Shown here: piece by piece, positions 39,837 through 53,841 of the stretch
Position numbering within the stretch: the stretch's first letter is position 1
Layout of the letters: each line of letters starts with the position of its first letter
Translations under genes and position numbers: made by a program
Notes under the pieces: model-generated
Told to the model about the DNA's origin: nothing
The model's database searches: none
Seen by the model: the letters and a program-made list of their open reading frames with translations, nothing else
Assembly (NCBI RefSeq): GCF_001311075.1
Contig: NZ_BBAD01000011.1
Coordinates: 1 to 59,431, forward strand
Length of the DNA: 59,431 bases
Direction of reading: 5' to 3'
Origin: Secundilactobacillus similis DSM 23365 = JCM 2765
Lineage (GTDB): Bacteria > Bacillota > Bacilli > Lactobacillales > Lactobacillaceae

Positions 39837-42800
39837 TTACTTAGCTTCTTCTTCCTTCATCCGACGTTCCAATTCATTGATTGAATAGACGCCATCAGTG
39901 GCAGAGCCGCCAACTTCCTTAGGCTTGATCTTCCGGTAGTCCGGCATCCCGGTACCAGCTGGAATAATCTTCCCAATGATAACATTTTCTTTCAGACCGA
40001 TCAGAGGATCGTTCTTACCACGGATCGCAGCATCAGTTAAGACACGGGTTGTTTCTTGGAATGACGCAGCTGACAAGAAACTGTTGGTTTCAAGGGCAGC
40101 CTTCGTGATCCCTAAGATAACTGGACGGGCAGTCGCAGGAATGCCACCAGAAACCAAGGTCTGGTAGTTATGTTCCTTGAAGTCCTTAATATCCAGCAAC
40201 GTCCCAGGTAAGACGTCCGTATCGCCCGGATCCATGACCCGAACCTTACGAAGCATTTGACGAACAATGATCTCAACGTGCTTATCCAAGATGGAAATAC
40301 CTTGCATCCGGTAGACCTTTTGAACTTCGTGGAGTAGGTAGTTTTCAGTAGATAAAACGTCACGAACGCGAATCAATTCCTTAGGATCAACAGACCCTTC
40401 GTTCAACGCAGCGCCACGGTGGACAAAGTCGCCTTCAGTCACCTTAAGACGAGCGGTAATCGGTAACGTGTAGCTCCGAGTATCAGCTTCACCCTTAATG
40501 GTGATTTCAGTCGTCCGTTCAGCTGGGTTTTCTTCGATTGATTCAACCGTCCCAGTAACTTCCGTAATCTCAGCTTTACCTTTAGGGTTCCGAGATTCAA
40601 AGATTTCTTGAATACGAGGAAGCCCTTGGGTGATATCGGCGTTACCGGCAACACCACCGGTATGGAAGTTACGCATGGTCAATTGCGTACCAGGTTCACC
40701 GATTGATTGAGCGGCAACCGTACCGGCTGCTTCGCCAATTTCAACTGGGTCGCCAGTGGCAACGTTCCGACCGTAACAGTGTTCACATACCCCGTGGGCA
40801 GTGTTACAAGTGAAGACCGAACGAATCGTGACGGTTTCAACACCGGCATCGATCACCTTTTGAGCGATGTCTTCATCGATCATTTGGTTACGGCCGATGA
40901 TCAAGTCACCAGTCTCTGGGTCGTAGATCGACTTCATCGTGTAACGGCCAAGGATCCGGTCGTACAATGGTTCGATCATTTCGTTACCATTCTTGATTGC
41001 ACTGATCGTCAAACCACGATCGGTACCACAATCTTCTTCACGCACAATAACGTCTTGCGCCACATCGACCAAACGACGAGTCAGGTAACCTGAGTTGCAG
41101 TCTTCAAGGCCGTATCGGTCATCCCTTTACGGGCACCGTGGGTCGAGATAAACATTTCCAAAACAGAGAGGCCTTCACGGAAGTTTGCGGTGATAGGCAA
41201 TTCCATGATTGCCCCGTTAGGCGCAGCCATCAAACCACGCATCCCGGCAAGTTGCGTAAAGTTAGAGATATTCCCACGAGCACCGGAGTCACTCATCATG
41301 AAGATTGGGTTTTGTTGTTCGAAGTTATGGATCAGCTTGTCTTGCAAGTTATCCTTCGCATCGTTCCAAACCCCGATAACCCGTTCGTAACGTTCGTGGT
41401 CGGTAATCAAACCACGACGGAACTGCTTGGTGATCGTTGCCACTTGTTTGTGGGCGTCATCGATGATTTGTGGCTTATCAGGTACTTCGGTCACGTCGAC
41501 GATTCCGACAGTCAAGCCAGAACGGTCGATTCGTTGTAACCCAAGTCCTTCATCCGGTCAAGTAAGAGTGACGTTTCAGTCACTTTGTATTGCTTGTAAA
41601 CTTCAGCAATGATGTCACTCAAGAAGCCTTTCTTGAATGGCTTAACAACTTCGGCATCACGTAAATGATCGAAGATGTCTTCGCCTGGTTCCAAGAAGTA
41701 GCTATCCGGCACGTGGCCGTTCAAGTTCGTCGTTGTTGGTTCGTTCAAGTATGGGAACGACTTAGGTAAGATGTCGTTAAAGATCAACTTACCAACACTC
41801 GTGACCATGATCTTGCCCTTTTGTTCATCGGTAAATGGCTTGTTCTTTAAGGATGACGTTTGGATCCCGACACGGGTGTGCCAGTGAACCAAGTTGTTGT
41901 TGTAAGCCAACACAGCTTCGTCCTTATCCTTGAAGATCATGCCTTCGCCTTCACGACCGGCTTCTTCCATAGTCAAGTAGTAGTTCCCGATAACCATATC
42001 TTGAGATGGGGCCACAACGGGCTTCCCATCCTTAGGTGCCAAAATATGGTGGGCAGCAAGCATCAGCAAACGCGCTTCAGCTTGCGCTTCATCAGATAGC
42101 GGCACGTGAATGGCCATTTGGTCCCCATCGAAATCGGCGTTGTAAGCTTCACAGGCTAATGGGTGTAACCGCATTGCCTTACCACTAACCAACACTGGTT
42201 CGAACGCTTGAATCCCTAAACGGTGAAGCGTAGGGGCCCGGTTCAACAGAACGGGGTGTTCACGGATAACATCAGCTAAAACGTCAAAGATATCATCGTC
42301 TTGACGATCGATCTTACGCTTGGCGTTCTTGATGTTAGAAGCTAACCCACGGCTAACCAATTCCTTCATGATAAATGGCTTGAATAATTCCATTGCCATT
42401 GGCACTGGCAAGCCCATTTGGTTCATTCGAAGTGATGGACCAACGTCAATAACGGAACGGCCTGAGTAATCGACACGCTTACCCAGCAAGTTTTGACGGA
42501 ACCGACCTTGCTTCCCTTTCAACATGTGTGAAAGAGACTTTAATGGCCGGTTACCAGGACCAGCAACTGGACGGCCACGACGACCGTTATCGATCAAAGC
42601 ATCAACGGCTTCTTGTAACATCCGCTTTTCGTTTTGAACGATAATCCCAGGTGCATGTAAGTCCAATAACCGCTTCAACCGGTTGTTACGGTTGATCACC
42701 CGACGGTACAAGTCGTTCAAGTCAGAAGTGGCGAAACGGCCACCTTCCAATTGAACCATTGGCCGGAGATCAGGTGGGATAACTGGAATAGTATCCATTA

Positions 42801-43479
42801 CCATCCAGTCCGGCTTGTTACCGGAAGTCAGGAAGGCTTCCAAGATGTCCAAACGACGAACGGCACGCGTCCGCTTTTGGCCAGTAGCTTCCTTCAATTC
42901 TTCCTTGAGTTCAGTGACTTCTTTTTCAAGATCCACGTCACGTAACAACTTCTTGATGGCTTCAGCACCCATTTCAGCGCTAAACCCATTGCCGTATTCG
43001 GCTTTCTTATCACGGTATTCACGTTCAGAAAGCAACTGCTTCTTTTCCAATGGTGTGTTACCTGGTTCGATAACCACGTATGAAGCAAAGTAGATGATTT
43101 CTTCCAATGAGCGAGGGCTCATATCAAGGACCAAGCCCATCCGGCTAGGAATCCCTTTGAAATACCAAATGTGAGTAACTGGTGCTGCTAATTCAATGTG
43201 TCCCATCCGTTCACGACGAACTTTAGAACGCGTAACTTCAACACCACAACGGTCACACACGACACCCTTGTACCGGATCCGCTTGTACTTACCACAAGCA
43301 CATTCCCAGTCCTTAGTTGGGCCAAAGATACGTTCATCGAACAGTCCGTCTTTTTCTGGCTTTAAGGTTCGGTAGTTGATGGTTTCTGGCTTCTTAACTT
43401 CACCAAATGACCAGCTCCGAATCTTGTCAGACGATGCAAGTCCAATTTGCATGCTTTCGAACTTATTGACATCGACCAA
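39837..43479 (-). CDS. rpoC: RNA polymerase beta-prime subunit (two frameshifts)
   Basis: Corrected length is 1214 residues, the lactobacillus norm. Landmarks are the N-terminal zinc ribbon ([20 protein letters not shown]), the catalytic NADFDGD loop ([20 protein letters not shown]) and the trigger-helix region. One C is missing near 41527 (TCG-ACC-CGT) and one base near 41101 (GCA-GAC-TCA). Start TTG 43479 has GGGAGG eight bases upstream. Both breaks lie in an essential gene and are very likely sequencing errors. Cotranscribed with rpoB, 19-bp gap. Confidence 0.96.
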
Positions 43480-43498
43480 AGGATCGACCTCCCTTTAA

Positions 43499-47091
<3,593 letters not shown>

Positions 47092-47186
47092 GTTGTTCAC
47101 CTCTCCAGTTTATTCAGCGAACTGAATCCAAATATTACAATTAGATTACATTTTCAAAGAAAACGATTTCTAACCGGTTTTTTGGC

Positions 47187-47226
47187 AAAAAAAATCCAAA
47201 AACAAACCGATTCTGTTTGCTTTTGG
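47187..47226 (-). terminator. Leader terminator upstream of rpoB
   Basis: CCAAAAGCAAAC-AGAATCG-GTTTGTTTTTGG followed by ATTTTTTTT on the minus strand. It lies between the rpoB promoter and start, so it can act as an attenuator of rpoBC. Confidence 0.8.
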
Positions 47227-47297
47227 TTTTTATGAGACCCGCCGCGGACAATAGATCGTGACGAATCATTTCAGTTCACAGTTCCATACTGCTGATT
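47227..47297 (-). ncRNA. rpoB leader RNA, candidate Lacto-rpoB motif
   Basis: About 70 transcribed bases between promoter and leader terminator, including GGAACTGTGAACTGAAATGA and a GTCCGCGGCGGGTC block. A conserved RNA motif named Lacto-rpoB is known upstream of rpoB in Lactobacillales. Position and general look fit; I have not aligned it to the model. Confidence 0.5.
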
Positions 47298-47326
47298 AGT
47301 ATACGCACTTCAATTGTGCTTGTCAA
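47298..47326 (-). promoter_or_regulatory. Promoter of rpoBC
   Basis: Consensus TTGACA (47326-47321), 17 bp, TATACT (47303-47298) on the minus strand, about 207 bp before the rpoB start. Confidence 0.9.
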
Positions 47327-47357
47327 GGCTGTTGCTCACATTACGCCTAAATTGGTC

Positions 47358-47947
47358 TTAATCAACAACGCCGTGCAAAATCATATCCAATAACAATCGA
47401 ATGCGGGCCTCTTCCGATAAGTCCGAACCACCGATTTGATGAAACCGGCTGAACAGCGGGCTAAGGCTCGTCATATAAAACGAAGCCGCCTCCGTTGCGG
47501 TCAACGTTTTCGAAGGGTAACATCTTCGCTTTCAAAGAACGTGGTGATCGGTGTTAGATAATCCGTTTGAAACAGCATGCCGAGCCGTCCTTGGTGCGCT
47601 GGTTTTAGATACGCAAAACTAGAGTGGATCACCGTAAAAATGTCTCGCGGATGGGCATCTGTCAACACCTGCGTAATCTGCATTAACCGATCTTCTGGTG
47701 ATAACGTCGTCTGTTGTGCATTAATTGCATCGATCCGTTCTTTGATCGATGCCCCTACCGTTTGAATCACCTGCAAGAAAATCACTTCTTTATCGTCAAA
47801 GTGATGGTACAGCGCCGGTTGAGTAATCCCCACCGCTTTGGCAATGTCTCGGGTTGAGGTTTCTTGGAACCCCTTGGATAAAAATAATTCCCGCGCTGCA
47901 TCAAGAATGGCCTGGCGGGTCTGTGCTAACTGTTCCTCTCGCTTCAA
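47358..47947 (-). CDS. TetR-family transcriptional regulator (frameshifted)
   Basis: N-terminal TetR helix-turn-helix ARELFLSKGFQETSTRDIAK with AVGITQPALYHHFDDKE, then a ligand-binding region. One A missing near 47515 ends the raw frame at 47501; restoring it gives RKTLTATEAASFYMTSLSPL and a normal C-terminus ending MILHGVVD at 47358. Start TTG 47947 follows AAAGGATCG. No obvious target gene adjoins; it lies alone between rpoB and a repeat element. A TTTACA/TATTAA pair at 17 bp precedes it. Confidence 0.8.
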
Positions 47948-48012
47948 TTGAACGATCCTTTCTCATACCAACTACTTTTTGTCGATTAATAGTCTACCAT
48001 ATTAACCTTGTA

Positions 48013-48308
48013 AACGAAACGGCCAGTGTGCGGAGCGAGACGGGTTGAGAGCGTAATGTAAGGGCACTTCGGTGAAAGCGCCCGGGCCTGGCGGTTTTAT
48101 CGAAGTGCCCTTACATGCAGCTCTCAGTCTCGTGCAGCACTATTCGGCGTGGTGGCCAAAAAGCGCGCGGCTGACAAGTGCTACATCTTCAGAAACCCTA
48201 GAAATAACAGTTTAATTGGCGCCGAATTTTGTAGCTGAGAGCGCCGGTTTTCGTGCGGCTTTGGCGAGCGAAGCGATGCAAACAGCCAACACTTACGTTA
48301 GACACAAA
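48013..48308. mobile_element. ~300-bp non-coding element (copy A2)
   Basis: Homologous along its length to 33684-34005 (about 85-90% by eye), with the same order of hairpins. The inner stem ATGTAAGGGCACTTCG/CGAAGTGCCCTTACAT is perfect here but has mismatches in the other copy. The right end CCAACACTTACG..GACACAAA matches; the left terminal repeat is decayed. The right end runs into the clpC terminator. No coding frame. Confidence 0.65.
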
Positions 48309-48340
48309 AGAAGCAACCCCACCAAAGTGAAATTGCTTCT
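48305..48340 (-). terminator. Terminator of ctsR-clpC
   Basis: AGAAGCAATTTCAC-TTTG-GTGGGGTTGCTTCT followed by TTTT on the minus strand, 18 bp after clpC. Its T-run overlaps the terminal repeat of element A2. Confidence 0.85.
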
Positions 48341-48357
48341 ACTATAATCTATTTAAC

Positions 48358-50844
48358 TTACTTGGTTCCAACCGGCTGACTCTTCTCAACCGGCTTTTCA
48401 GTCTCTTGTTTCACGTTCACGGTAATCTCACCCTTGGTTGCACCAAGCGTGACTTGGTTCCCCGCTTTGATTTCGCCGGAGAGCAATGCTTCACTCAACC
48501 GGTCTTCAATCTTCGTCTGGAGGGCCCGACGAATTGGTCGTGCACCATACTCAGGGTCAAAACCAGCATCGGCAATCACGTCGATAGCAGCTGGCGTTAC
48601 CTTAACCTTGATACCTTGATCGCTGATCCGCTTGATCACCGTCTTAGCCATCAACTTCACGATTTGGTGAAGTTCCTTCTTAACGAGGGCGTGGAAGACC
48701 ACGATTTCATCGATCCGGTTCAAGAACTCTGGCCGGAATGATTGCTTCAAGGTTTCACGAATCGTGGCTGCCATGGCTTTGTAGTCTTCGGCATGATCTT
48801 CGGCACCAAATCCAACCGTCTTTTCGTCCCGAAGGCGAGTTGCCCCCAAGTTAGAGGTCATAATCAAGATGGTGTTTCGGAAATCCACTTTGCGACCCTT
48901 AGAATCAGTCAAGTAACCATCATCAAGGACTTGCAGTAACAGGTTAAAGACGTCTGGATGCGCCTTTTCAACTTCATCAAAGAGAACGACTGAGTAAGGC
49001 TTTTGACGAACCTTTTCAGTTAATTGGCCACCTTCATCATAGCCAACGTACCCTGGTGCCGAGCCAATCAATCGACTCGTTGAGTACTTCTCCATGTATT
49101 CACTCATGTCGACCCGGATAATGTTATCTTCCGAACCAAACATCGCTTCAGCAAGAGCCTTAGCCAATTCCGTTTTCCCAACCCCAGTCGGGCCTAAGAA
49201 CATGAATGAACCAATTGGCCGGTTTGGATCTTTCAACCCACTCCGAGCCCGCCGAATTGCCCGTGAGACTGCAGAAACGGCTTCTTCTTGGCCCACAACC
49301 CGCTTATGCAAGATGTTTTCCAAGTTAATCAAACGTTCCTGTTCAGTCCGTTGCAATTGGGTCGTTGGTACCCCAGTCCAGTCAGAAACAACTTCGGCAA
49401 CGTCTTCGCCAGTGACGTTTAAGTCATACTGTTGATCACTTTCAGCCTTCTTCTTGGCTTTCTTATCGAGCTTCGCTTTCAGCGCAATTTCTTGTTCTCT
49501 CAGATCAGCGGCTTCTTCAAATCGTTGGTCTAAGATAGCAGCTTCGCGCTGGTCAGCTAATTCCGCTAACTTCGCTTCTTGCTTTGACTTTGCTGATGGT
49601 TGATCCATTTGACTGATCCGCACTTTAGCAGCTGCTTCATCCATCAGGTCAATGGCCTTATCAGGTAAGAACCGATCCGTAATGTAGCGAGTAGATAACT
49701 TGACGGCTTGTTCAAGCGCCTCATCTGAAATGTTGGCGTGGTGGTGTTCCTCGTAACGTGGCCGCAAGCCCTTCAAAATTTCAATCGTTTCGTCTTCAGT
49801 TGGTTCGTCCACTTGCACGGTCGCAAATCGGCGTTCCAACGCTGCGTCAGATTCGATGTATTTTTGATACTCATCCAGCGTGGTTGCCCCAATGGTTTGA
49901 AGTTCGCCACGTGCTAGAGCGGGTTTCAAGATGTTTGAAGCGTCAATGGCACCTTCAGCACCACCGGCACCGATCAAAGTGTGTAATTCGTCGATAAACA
50001 GGATGACTTGGCCATCGTTATAAATTTCTTCGATAACCTTCTTCAACCGGTCTTCGAATTCACCACGGTACTTAGTCCCAGCAACCAACGACCCCATATC
50101 AAGAGCCATCAGCCGTTTTTGCTGCATATCTTCTGGAACGTCACCAGCAACGATCCGTTGGGCAAGCCCTTCAGCAATCGCCGTTTTCCCGACACCGGGT
50201 TCGCCGATCAACACAGGGTTGTTTTTGGTCCGCCGACTCAGAATCTGAATCACACGCCGAACTTCCTTGTTCCGGCCAACCGTTGGATCCATTCGATCAT
50301 CTTTGGCCAATTGGGTCAAATCCCGAGCCAACGAATCCAGAGTTGGGGTGCCGCCTTGTTGCTTGCGAGCGCGTGGGTTGCGCCGCTTATCTTGAGTTTC
50401 ACTAACGCCGAGCTTCCGCAAAATCACCTTGCGTGCTTGGCCGAGGTCAATGTTTAAATTCATTAAAATACGTGAGGATAAGATGGTTTCATCACTCAGT
50501 AGCGCAAGTAATAGGTGTTCAGTACCAATCTTAGTCGCACCGATTCGCTTTGCCTCTTCACCAGCAACGGACAGCATGTCCTTGGCCTTTGGTGAATATG
50601 GGAGGTAAGTATCCTTATCAACGTTGCCTAAAGTGCCGTAACCGGTAAACCGTTCGATTTCTTCACGCACATCGTCTTCGCTGATTGAGAACTGTTGCAA
50701 CACCTTGTTGGCGATCCCGTTCTTCTCAATCGTGAGCGCTAAGAGTAAGTGTTCCGTACCTACCGCTTGGTGCTTGAAAAATTTGGCTTGCTCTTGAGCT
50801 AATGCCAATACGCTCTTCGCACTTGGGGTAAAAAGATTATCCAT
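48358..50844 (-). CDS. clpC: ATP-dependent Clp protease ATPase ClpC
   Basis: An 828-residue Hsp100 unfoldase. N-domain with two Clp repeats (1-145), NBD1 with Walker A GEPGVGKT (214-221), a UVR-bearing middle domain (~415-455) and NBD2 with GPTGVGKT and arginine finger region. It feeds substrates to ClpP and regulates competence and stress factors in relatives. The IGF/LGF-type ClpP-binding loop is indicated by the K-TVGFGAED stretch. Follows ctsR (17 bp) under a CtsR operator. Intact. Confidence 0.97.
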   Translation of the reverse strand: MDNLFTPSAKSVLALAQEQAKFFKHQAVGTEHLLLALTIEKNGIANKVLQQFSISEDDVREEIERFTGYGTLGNVDKDTYLPYSPKAKDMLSVAGEEAKRIGATKIGTEHLLLALLSDETILSSRILMNLNIDLGQARKVILRKLGVSETQDKRRNPRARKQQGGTPTLDSLARDLTQLAKDDRMDPTVGRNKEVRRVIQILSRRTKNNPVLIGEPGVGKTAIAEGLAQRIVAGDVPEDMQQKRLMALDMGSLVAGTKYRGEFEDRLKKVIEEIYNDGQVILFIDELHTLIGAGGAEGAIDASNILKPALARGELQTIGATTLDEYQKYIESDAALERRFATVQVDEPTEDETIEILKGLRPRYEEHHHANISDEALEQAVKLSTRYITDRFLPDKAIDLMDEAAAKVRISQMDQPSAKSKQEAKLAELADQREAAILDQRFEEAADLREQEIALKAKLDKKAKKKAESDQQYDLNVTGEDVAEVVSDWTGVPTTQLQRTEQERLINLENILHKRVVGQEEAVSAVSRAIRRARSGLKDPNRPIGSFMFLGPTGVGKTELAKALAEAMFGSEDNIIRVDMSEYMEKYSTSRLIGSAPGYVGYDEGGQLTEKVRQKPYSVVLFDEVEKAHPDVFNLLLQVLDDGYLTDSKGRKVDFRNTILIMTSNLGATRLRDEKTVGFGAEDHAEDYKAMAATIRETLKQSFRPEFLNRIDEIVVFHALVKKELHQIVKLMAKTVIKRISDQGIKVKVTPAAIDVIADAGFDPEYGARPIRRALQTKIEDRLSEALLSGEIKAGNQVTLGATKGEITVNVKQETEKPVEKSQPVGTK

Positions 50845-50861
50845 ATCAATTCCTCACTTTC

Positions 50862-51329
50862 TTAGCTCTCGTAACGCAAATGCTTTAGGATGCTCACTAA
50901 GATCCGCGCTCGTAAGCCGTTTTCTTGTGCTCGGTTTTCCATTTGAAGGGTGTCCTTATTCATGATCGTCAAGATGATGTTGGCTTCACGCCGACCAATG
51001 ACGCCACTTTCATAAAGACCCTGCACGACAGCGTAACCATCGCGTTGCCCAATTGAATCACCAATCGTTTCAATTAAAGAGTCCAACACGTCCGTATCAT
51101 CTAACAAGTTGACCTTCTCTATTCGAATATAGCCGCCACCGCCACGCTTGCTTTCAACTAAATACCCATTTGATAATGTAAAGCGCGTTTTGATCACGTA
51201 ATTAATCTGAGAAGGTACCACATTAAAGAGGTCCGCAACCTCAGATCGGCGAATTTCTACGTGCTCCGTATCCGACAGAATCTGTTTGAGGTACTTTTCG
51301 ATAATATCGGAAATATTTTGATTTTGCAC
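50862..51329 (-). CDS. ctsR: Class III stress repressor CtsR
   Basis: A 155-residue CtsR. The winged-helix domain (EVADLFNVVPSQINYVIKTR, YLVESKRGGGGYIRI with the glycine-rich heat-sensing wing) precedes a C-terminal dimer/McsB-contact domain. It represses clp genes at normal temperature. Unlike Bacillus, no mcsA or mcsB lies between ctsR and clpC, which is normal for lactobacilli. Intact. Confidence 0.96.
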   Translation of the reverse strand: MQNQNISDIIEKYLKQILSDTEHVEIRRSEVADLFNVVPSQINYVIKTRFTLSNGYLVESKRGGGGYIRIEKVNLLDDTDVLDSLIETIGDSIGQRDGYAVVQGLYESGVIGRREANIILTIMNKDTLQMENRAQENGLRARILVSILKHLRYES

Positions 51330-51362
51330 GTTATCCCTCCATTCACCAACTCAGCAATCTAC

Positions 51363-51388
51363 TTTGACTAATGTTGACTTTTATTATA
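51363..51388 (-). promoter_or_regulatory. CtsR operator and promoter of ctsR-clpC
   Basis: On the minus strand TATAAT (51388-51383) is followed by the heptad repeat AGTCAAC-ATT-AGTCAAA (51379-51363), which matches the CtsR box (RGTCAAA, three-base gap, RGTCAAA). A weak TTGCTT sits 16 bp before the -10 box. The ~360-bp gap to the tRNA terminator otherwise shows no gene. Confidence 0.85.
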
Positions 51389-51712
51389 CGAATCTTTAGC
51401 CAAAAAGCAAAGTATTAACCTTAAATTTAAATTTCTTTGGTAATTAAAGGGGCCGTCCTCTACGTTGCGGTTGGACCCGAAAACCGATTACTACCTATAT
51501 TATAGGCCAGAACCCCTTATTCTGACTACTGAAAGCCGTGAATTGATGGGATTTATTGTCATTAATTCAGCTTAAACGGAACGATAGATCACTGACTGTC
51601 ACGAACTGGCAACTGGCTTAAGTTAGCTTAGGTTTAGGCTTTACCATAATCGCCTGTCATGAGATTGTCAAGTGAGTTTTAATCAGTTGTTCATATAGCG
51701 CAGCCGATAGAA

Positions 51713-51748
51713 ACGAAAAAGCGACCAGTCAATGACTGATCGCTTTAC
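51713..51748 (-). terminator. Terminator of tRNA operon
   Basis: AAGCGATCAGTCA-TTGAC-TGGTCGCTTTTTC on the minus strand, 10 bp after the last tRNA. Confidence 0.85.
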
Positions 51749-51757
51749 GGTAACGTA

Positions 51758-51831
51758 TCGGGAAAACAGGATTTGAACCTGCGACCCCTACGTCCCGAAC
51801 GTAGTGCTCTACCAAGCTGAGCTACTTCCCG
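51758..51831 (-). tRNA. tRNA-Pro (CGG)
   Basis: Cloverleaf with CGGGAAG acceptor, GGTTCAAATCC T arm and a CTACG stem carrying loop TTCGGGA (anticodon CGG). CCA is not encoded. Confidence 0.95.
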
Positions 51832-51855
51832 TTATCGTTTGTAGATACAAAAAAA

Positions 51856-51929
51856 TGCACCCAGTAGGAGTCGAACCTACAACCTTCTGATTCGTAGTCA
51901 GACACTCTATCCAGTTGCGCTATGGGTGC
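51856..51929 (-). tRNA. tRNA-Arg (ACG)
   Basis: Acceptor GCACCCA/TGGGTGC, anticodon stem TCTGA with loop CTACGAA (anticodon ACG, read as ICG), T loop GGTTCGACTCC. Confidence 0.95.
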
Positions 51930-51950
51930 ATAATAATATTAAAATGTAAA

Positions 51951-52036
51951 TGCCGAGGACCGGGATCGAACCGGTACGGTTATCACTAACCGCAGGATTT
52001 TAAGTCCTGTGCGTCTGCCAATTCCGCCACCCCGGC
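51951..52036 (-). tRNA. tRNA-Leu (TAA)
   Basis: Class II tRNA of 86 bases with a long variable arm, stem CAGGA and loop CTTAAAA (anticodon TAA). Confidence 0.95.
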
Positions 52037-52064
52037 AAGAAAAGACGCTTTTTACTTAATAAAA

Positions 52065-52136
52065 AGCGGAAGACGGGATTCGAACCCGCGACCCCCACCA
52101 TGGCAAGGTGATGTTCTACCACTGAACTACTTCCGC
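52065..52136 (-). tRNA. tRNA-Gly (GCC)
   Basis: Acceptor GCGGAAG/CTTCCGC, anticodon loop CTTGCCA (anticodon GCC), T loop GGTTCGAATCC. Confidence 0.95.
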
Positions 52137-52141
52137 ACAAA

Positions 52142-52214
52142 TGCCGACTAGAGGATTCGAACCTCCGACCTCCTCATTACTAGTGAGATGCTCTGCCAAC
52201 TGAGCTAAGTCGGC
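52142..52214 (-). tRNA. tRNA-Thr (AGT)
   Basis: Acceptor GCCGACT/AGTCGGC, anticodon stem TCTCA with loop CTAGTAA (anticodon AGT), T loop GGTTCGAATCC. The AGT anticodon is less common than TGT at this place in related clusters. Confidence 0.93.
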
Positions 52215-52239
52215 GAAAGTGAAATTATTATTTAATTAA

Positions 52240-52321
52240 TGCGGGTGAAGGGACTCGAACCCCCACGTCGTAAGACACTAGAACCTAAATCTAGCGCGTC
52301 TGCCAGTTCCGCCACACCCGC
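52240..52321 (-). tRNA. tRNA-Leu (TAG)
   Basis: Class II tRNA of 82 bases with a long variable arm, anticodon stem CTAGA and loop TTTAGGT (anticodon TAG). Confidence 0.95.
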
Positions 52322-52337
52322 ATGGTGTACTGGATAA

Positions 52338-52410
52338 TGAGCCGTGACAGTCTCGAACTGTCGACCCTCTGATTAAAAGTCAGATGCTCTACCAACTGAG
52401 CTAACGGCTC
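52338..52410 (-). tRNA. tRNA-Lys (TTT)
   Basis: Acceptor GAGCCGT/ACGGCTC, anticodon stem TCTGA with loop CTTTTAA (anticodon TTT). Confidence 0.95.
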
Positions 52411-52412
52411 AA

Positions 52413-52485
52413 TGGAGGATACAGGGCTCGAACCTGTGACCCTCTGCTTGTAAGGCAGACGCTCTCCCAACTGAGCTAATCCTCC
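52413..52485 (-). tRNA. tRNA-Val (TAC)
   Basis: Acceptor GGAGGAT/ATCCTCC, anticodon stem TCTGC with loop CTTACAA (anticodon TAC). It is the first tRNA of the operon. Confidence 0.95.
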
Positions 52486-52541
52486 ATAGTGCTCATAAAG
52501 GCAGGACCATTTAATGATCGACCTCTCGAAACAACTACTAA

Positions 52542-52570
52542 ATTTTATCATCTTATCAAATTGATGTCAA
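52542..52570 (-). promoter_or_regulatory. Proximal promoter of tRNA operon
   Basis: TTGACA (52570-52565), 17 bp, TAAAAT (52547-52542) on the minus strand, about 57 bp before tRNA-Val. Confidence 0.85.
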
Positions 52571-52628
52571 CATCTTTTTTAATTAAGATGAATAGTTATG
52601 CAATCTTTATGTCTCACACAACTTTATT

Positions 52629-52657
52629 AGTTTAACATTTCGTTGATTAGCTGTCAA
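52629..52657 (-). promoter_or_regulatory. Distal promoter of tRNA operon
   Basis: TTGACA (52657-52652), 17 bp, TAAACT (52634-52629) on the minus strand, 87 bp upstream of the first one. Tandem promoters of this type are usual for rRNA operons. Confidence 0.8.
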
Positions 52658-52896
52658 CAACTTTTTCAACTTAATGTTTAGCGGTTAGAGCTCGTAAGCC
52701 CCGGTAACTCAACCGCAAGAACTATATTACACGCTTTGGCAGAAAAAAGCTACCCTTTTTGCAATTTCTTCGATTTTTTTGCAAAACCCCCTACTACGGC
52801 TTTCTTGGCAAGTTATACCTGTTCTGCGACGCGTTTCCGCTTTATGCATAAGTTGAGAGTTAAAGTACATAAACATGTATTCGGGTACACTGCCGC

Positions 52897-53759
52897 TTGT
52901 GTCCAGCGTAAGCATGTTTAGTTTGTGAAGCGATTCTAATTTTCTATAGTGGGAGGATGCCGCGGGAGGCTCTGGCACTATGCGGAGCTGGAACGCAGCG
53001 GCTCTCCGGAGCTAGGAATGGGCTGAAAACCGCCCATGCCGGATCTCCTCCGTCTCGCGTATGACATAAGGCACTCGCACCCCGAAGCCCACGGGGCACG
53101 ACTGCCTAAGTCATACCGACACTGCTGAGCTCCGCGCACCTCCGCCTCCCGCTACATGGTGCGCTGTCAGTAACTTAACTGTTAACTGCAGCAATCTGAA
53201 GTTGACGAAACAGCGTAATGGCAACGCTGGATAGAAACTAAACAACTGTAAAAACGACTGTGGTCAATGTTCAATAACCACAATGCACCAACGATTGCGC
53301 AATACTAAATCTATCAGGTATATCCTGAATCTGATGTAGCTGCAGTGACATTCACCCGGCCGATTATGAAACAGTAACTACTGCTTTATTTTGGCGGTTG
53401 TCGAATCAACGTCAATTGTTGCGATAACGCCATATAACGCCATTAAGTTGTGCGGTTATGCATTTGAGATGGTCTACAATAGTGCCGAATTGCGCCAATG
53501 TAAGATTTCGGTTGGCGGCTAGGTGGATGCTGTGTCGCGATAATTGGTGGTTGTTGGTGTTCTTCCGACAACCGCCAATTATCGGGGACGAAGTTAAGAC
53601 TCGCGTGGGTTTTGGCGAGTCTTAACTTCGAGGTCTGAGACCGCCCTTCGGCTCAGACCGGCCCCACAGCAGGAACCTAGCCGCTGACCGGAATCGACAG
53701 TCCAAGCAAATCAACACACTTCACAAACTGAACGGCAGAATGCTTACGCTGGACACAAA
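52897..53759. mobile_element. 863-bp structured non-coding element with terminal inverted repeats (copy B1)
   Basis: Left end TTGTGTCCAGCGTAAGCAT (52897-52915) and right end, inverted, TTGTGTCCAGCGTAAGCATT, each followed by GTTYAGTTTGTGAAG. The interior holds many stem-loops: 53059-53116 (GTATGAC arms), 53538-53584 (GATAATTGG arms), 53590-53629 (15-bp perfect stem) and 53632-53659 (GGTCTGAG arms). No long reading frame. An inverted divergent copy starts at 58727, with compensatory changes in the stems. Its right end is 9 bp from the serS terminator. It may be a non-autonomous transposon or the gene of a large structured RNA. Confidence 0.7.
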
Positions 53760-53767
53760 CGTAAGCA

Positions 53768-53810
53768 TAAAAAATCGCCACCTCATAAAACATCATGAGG
53801 TGACGATCAA
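53768..53810 (-). terminator. Terminator of serS
   Basis: ATCGTCACCTCATGATG-TTTT-ATGAGGTGGCGAT followed by TTTTTT on the minus strand, about 30 bp after serS. Confidence 0.9.
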
Positions 53811-53841
53811 TAGACGATTTAATTTAACTTACTATAGTAGG

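Noticed and set aside
52727..52978. Open frames at the left edge of the 863-bp element
   Set aside because: Compositionally odd, without ribosome sites, and crossing the element boundary.
52897..53759. rRNA or rRNA fragment behind the tRNA cluster
   Set aside because: No recognisable 16S, 23S or 5S signature; the inverted copy at 58727 and the terminal inverted repeats fit a repeat element.
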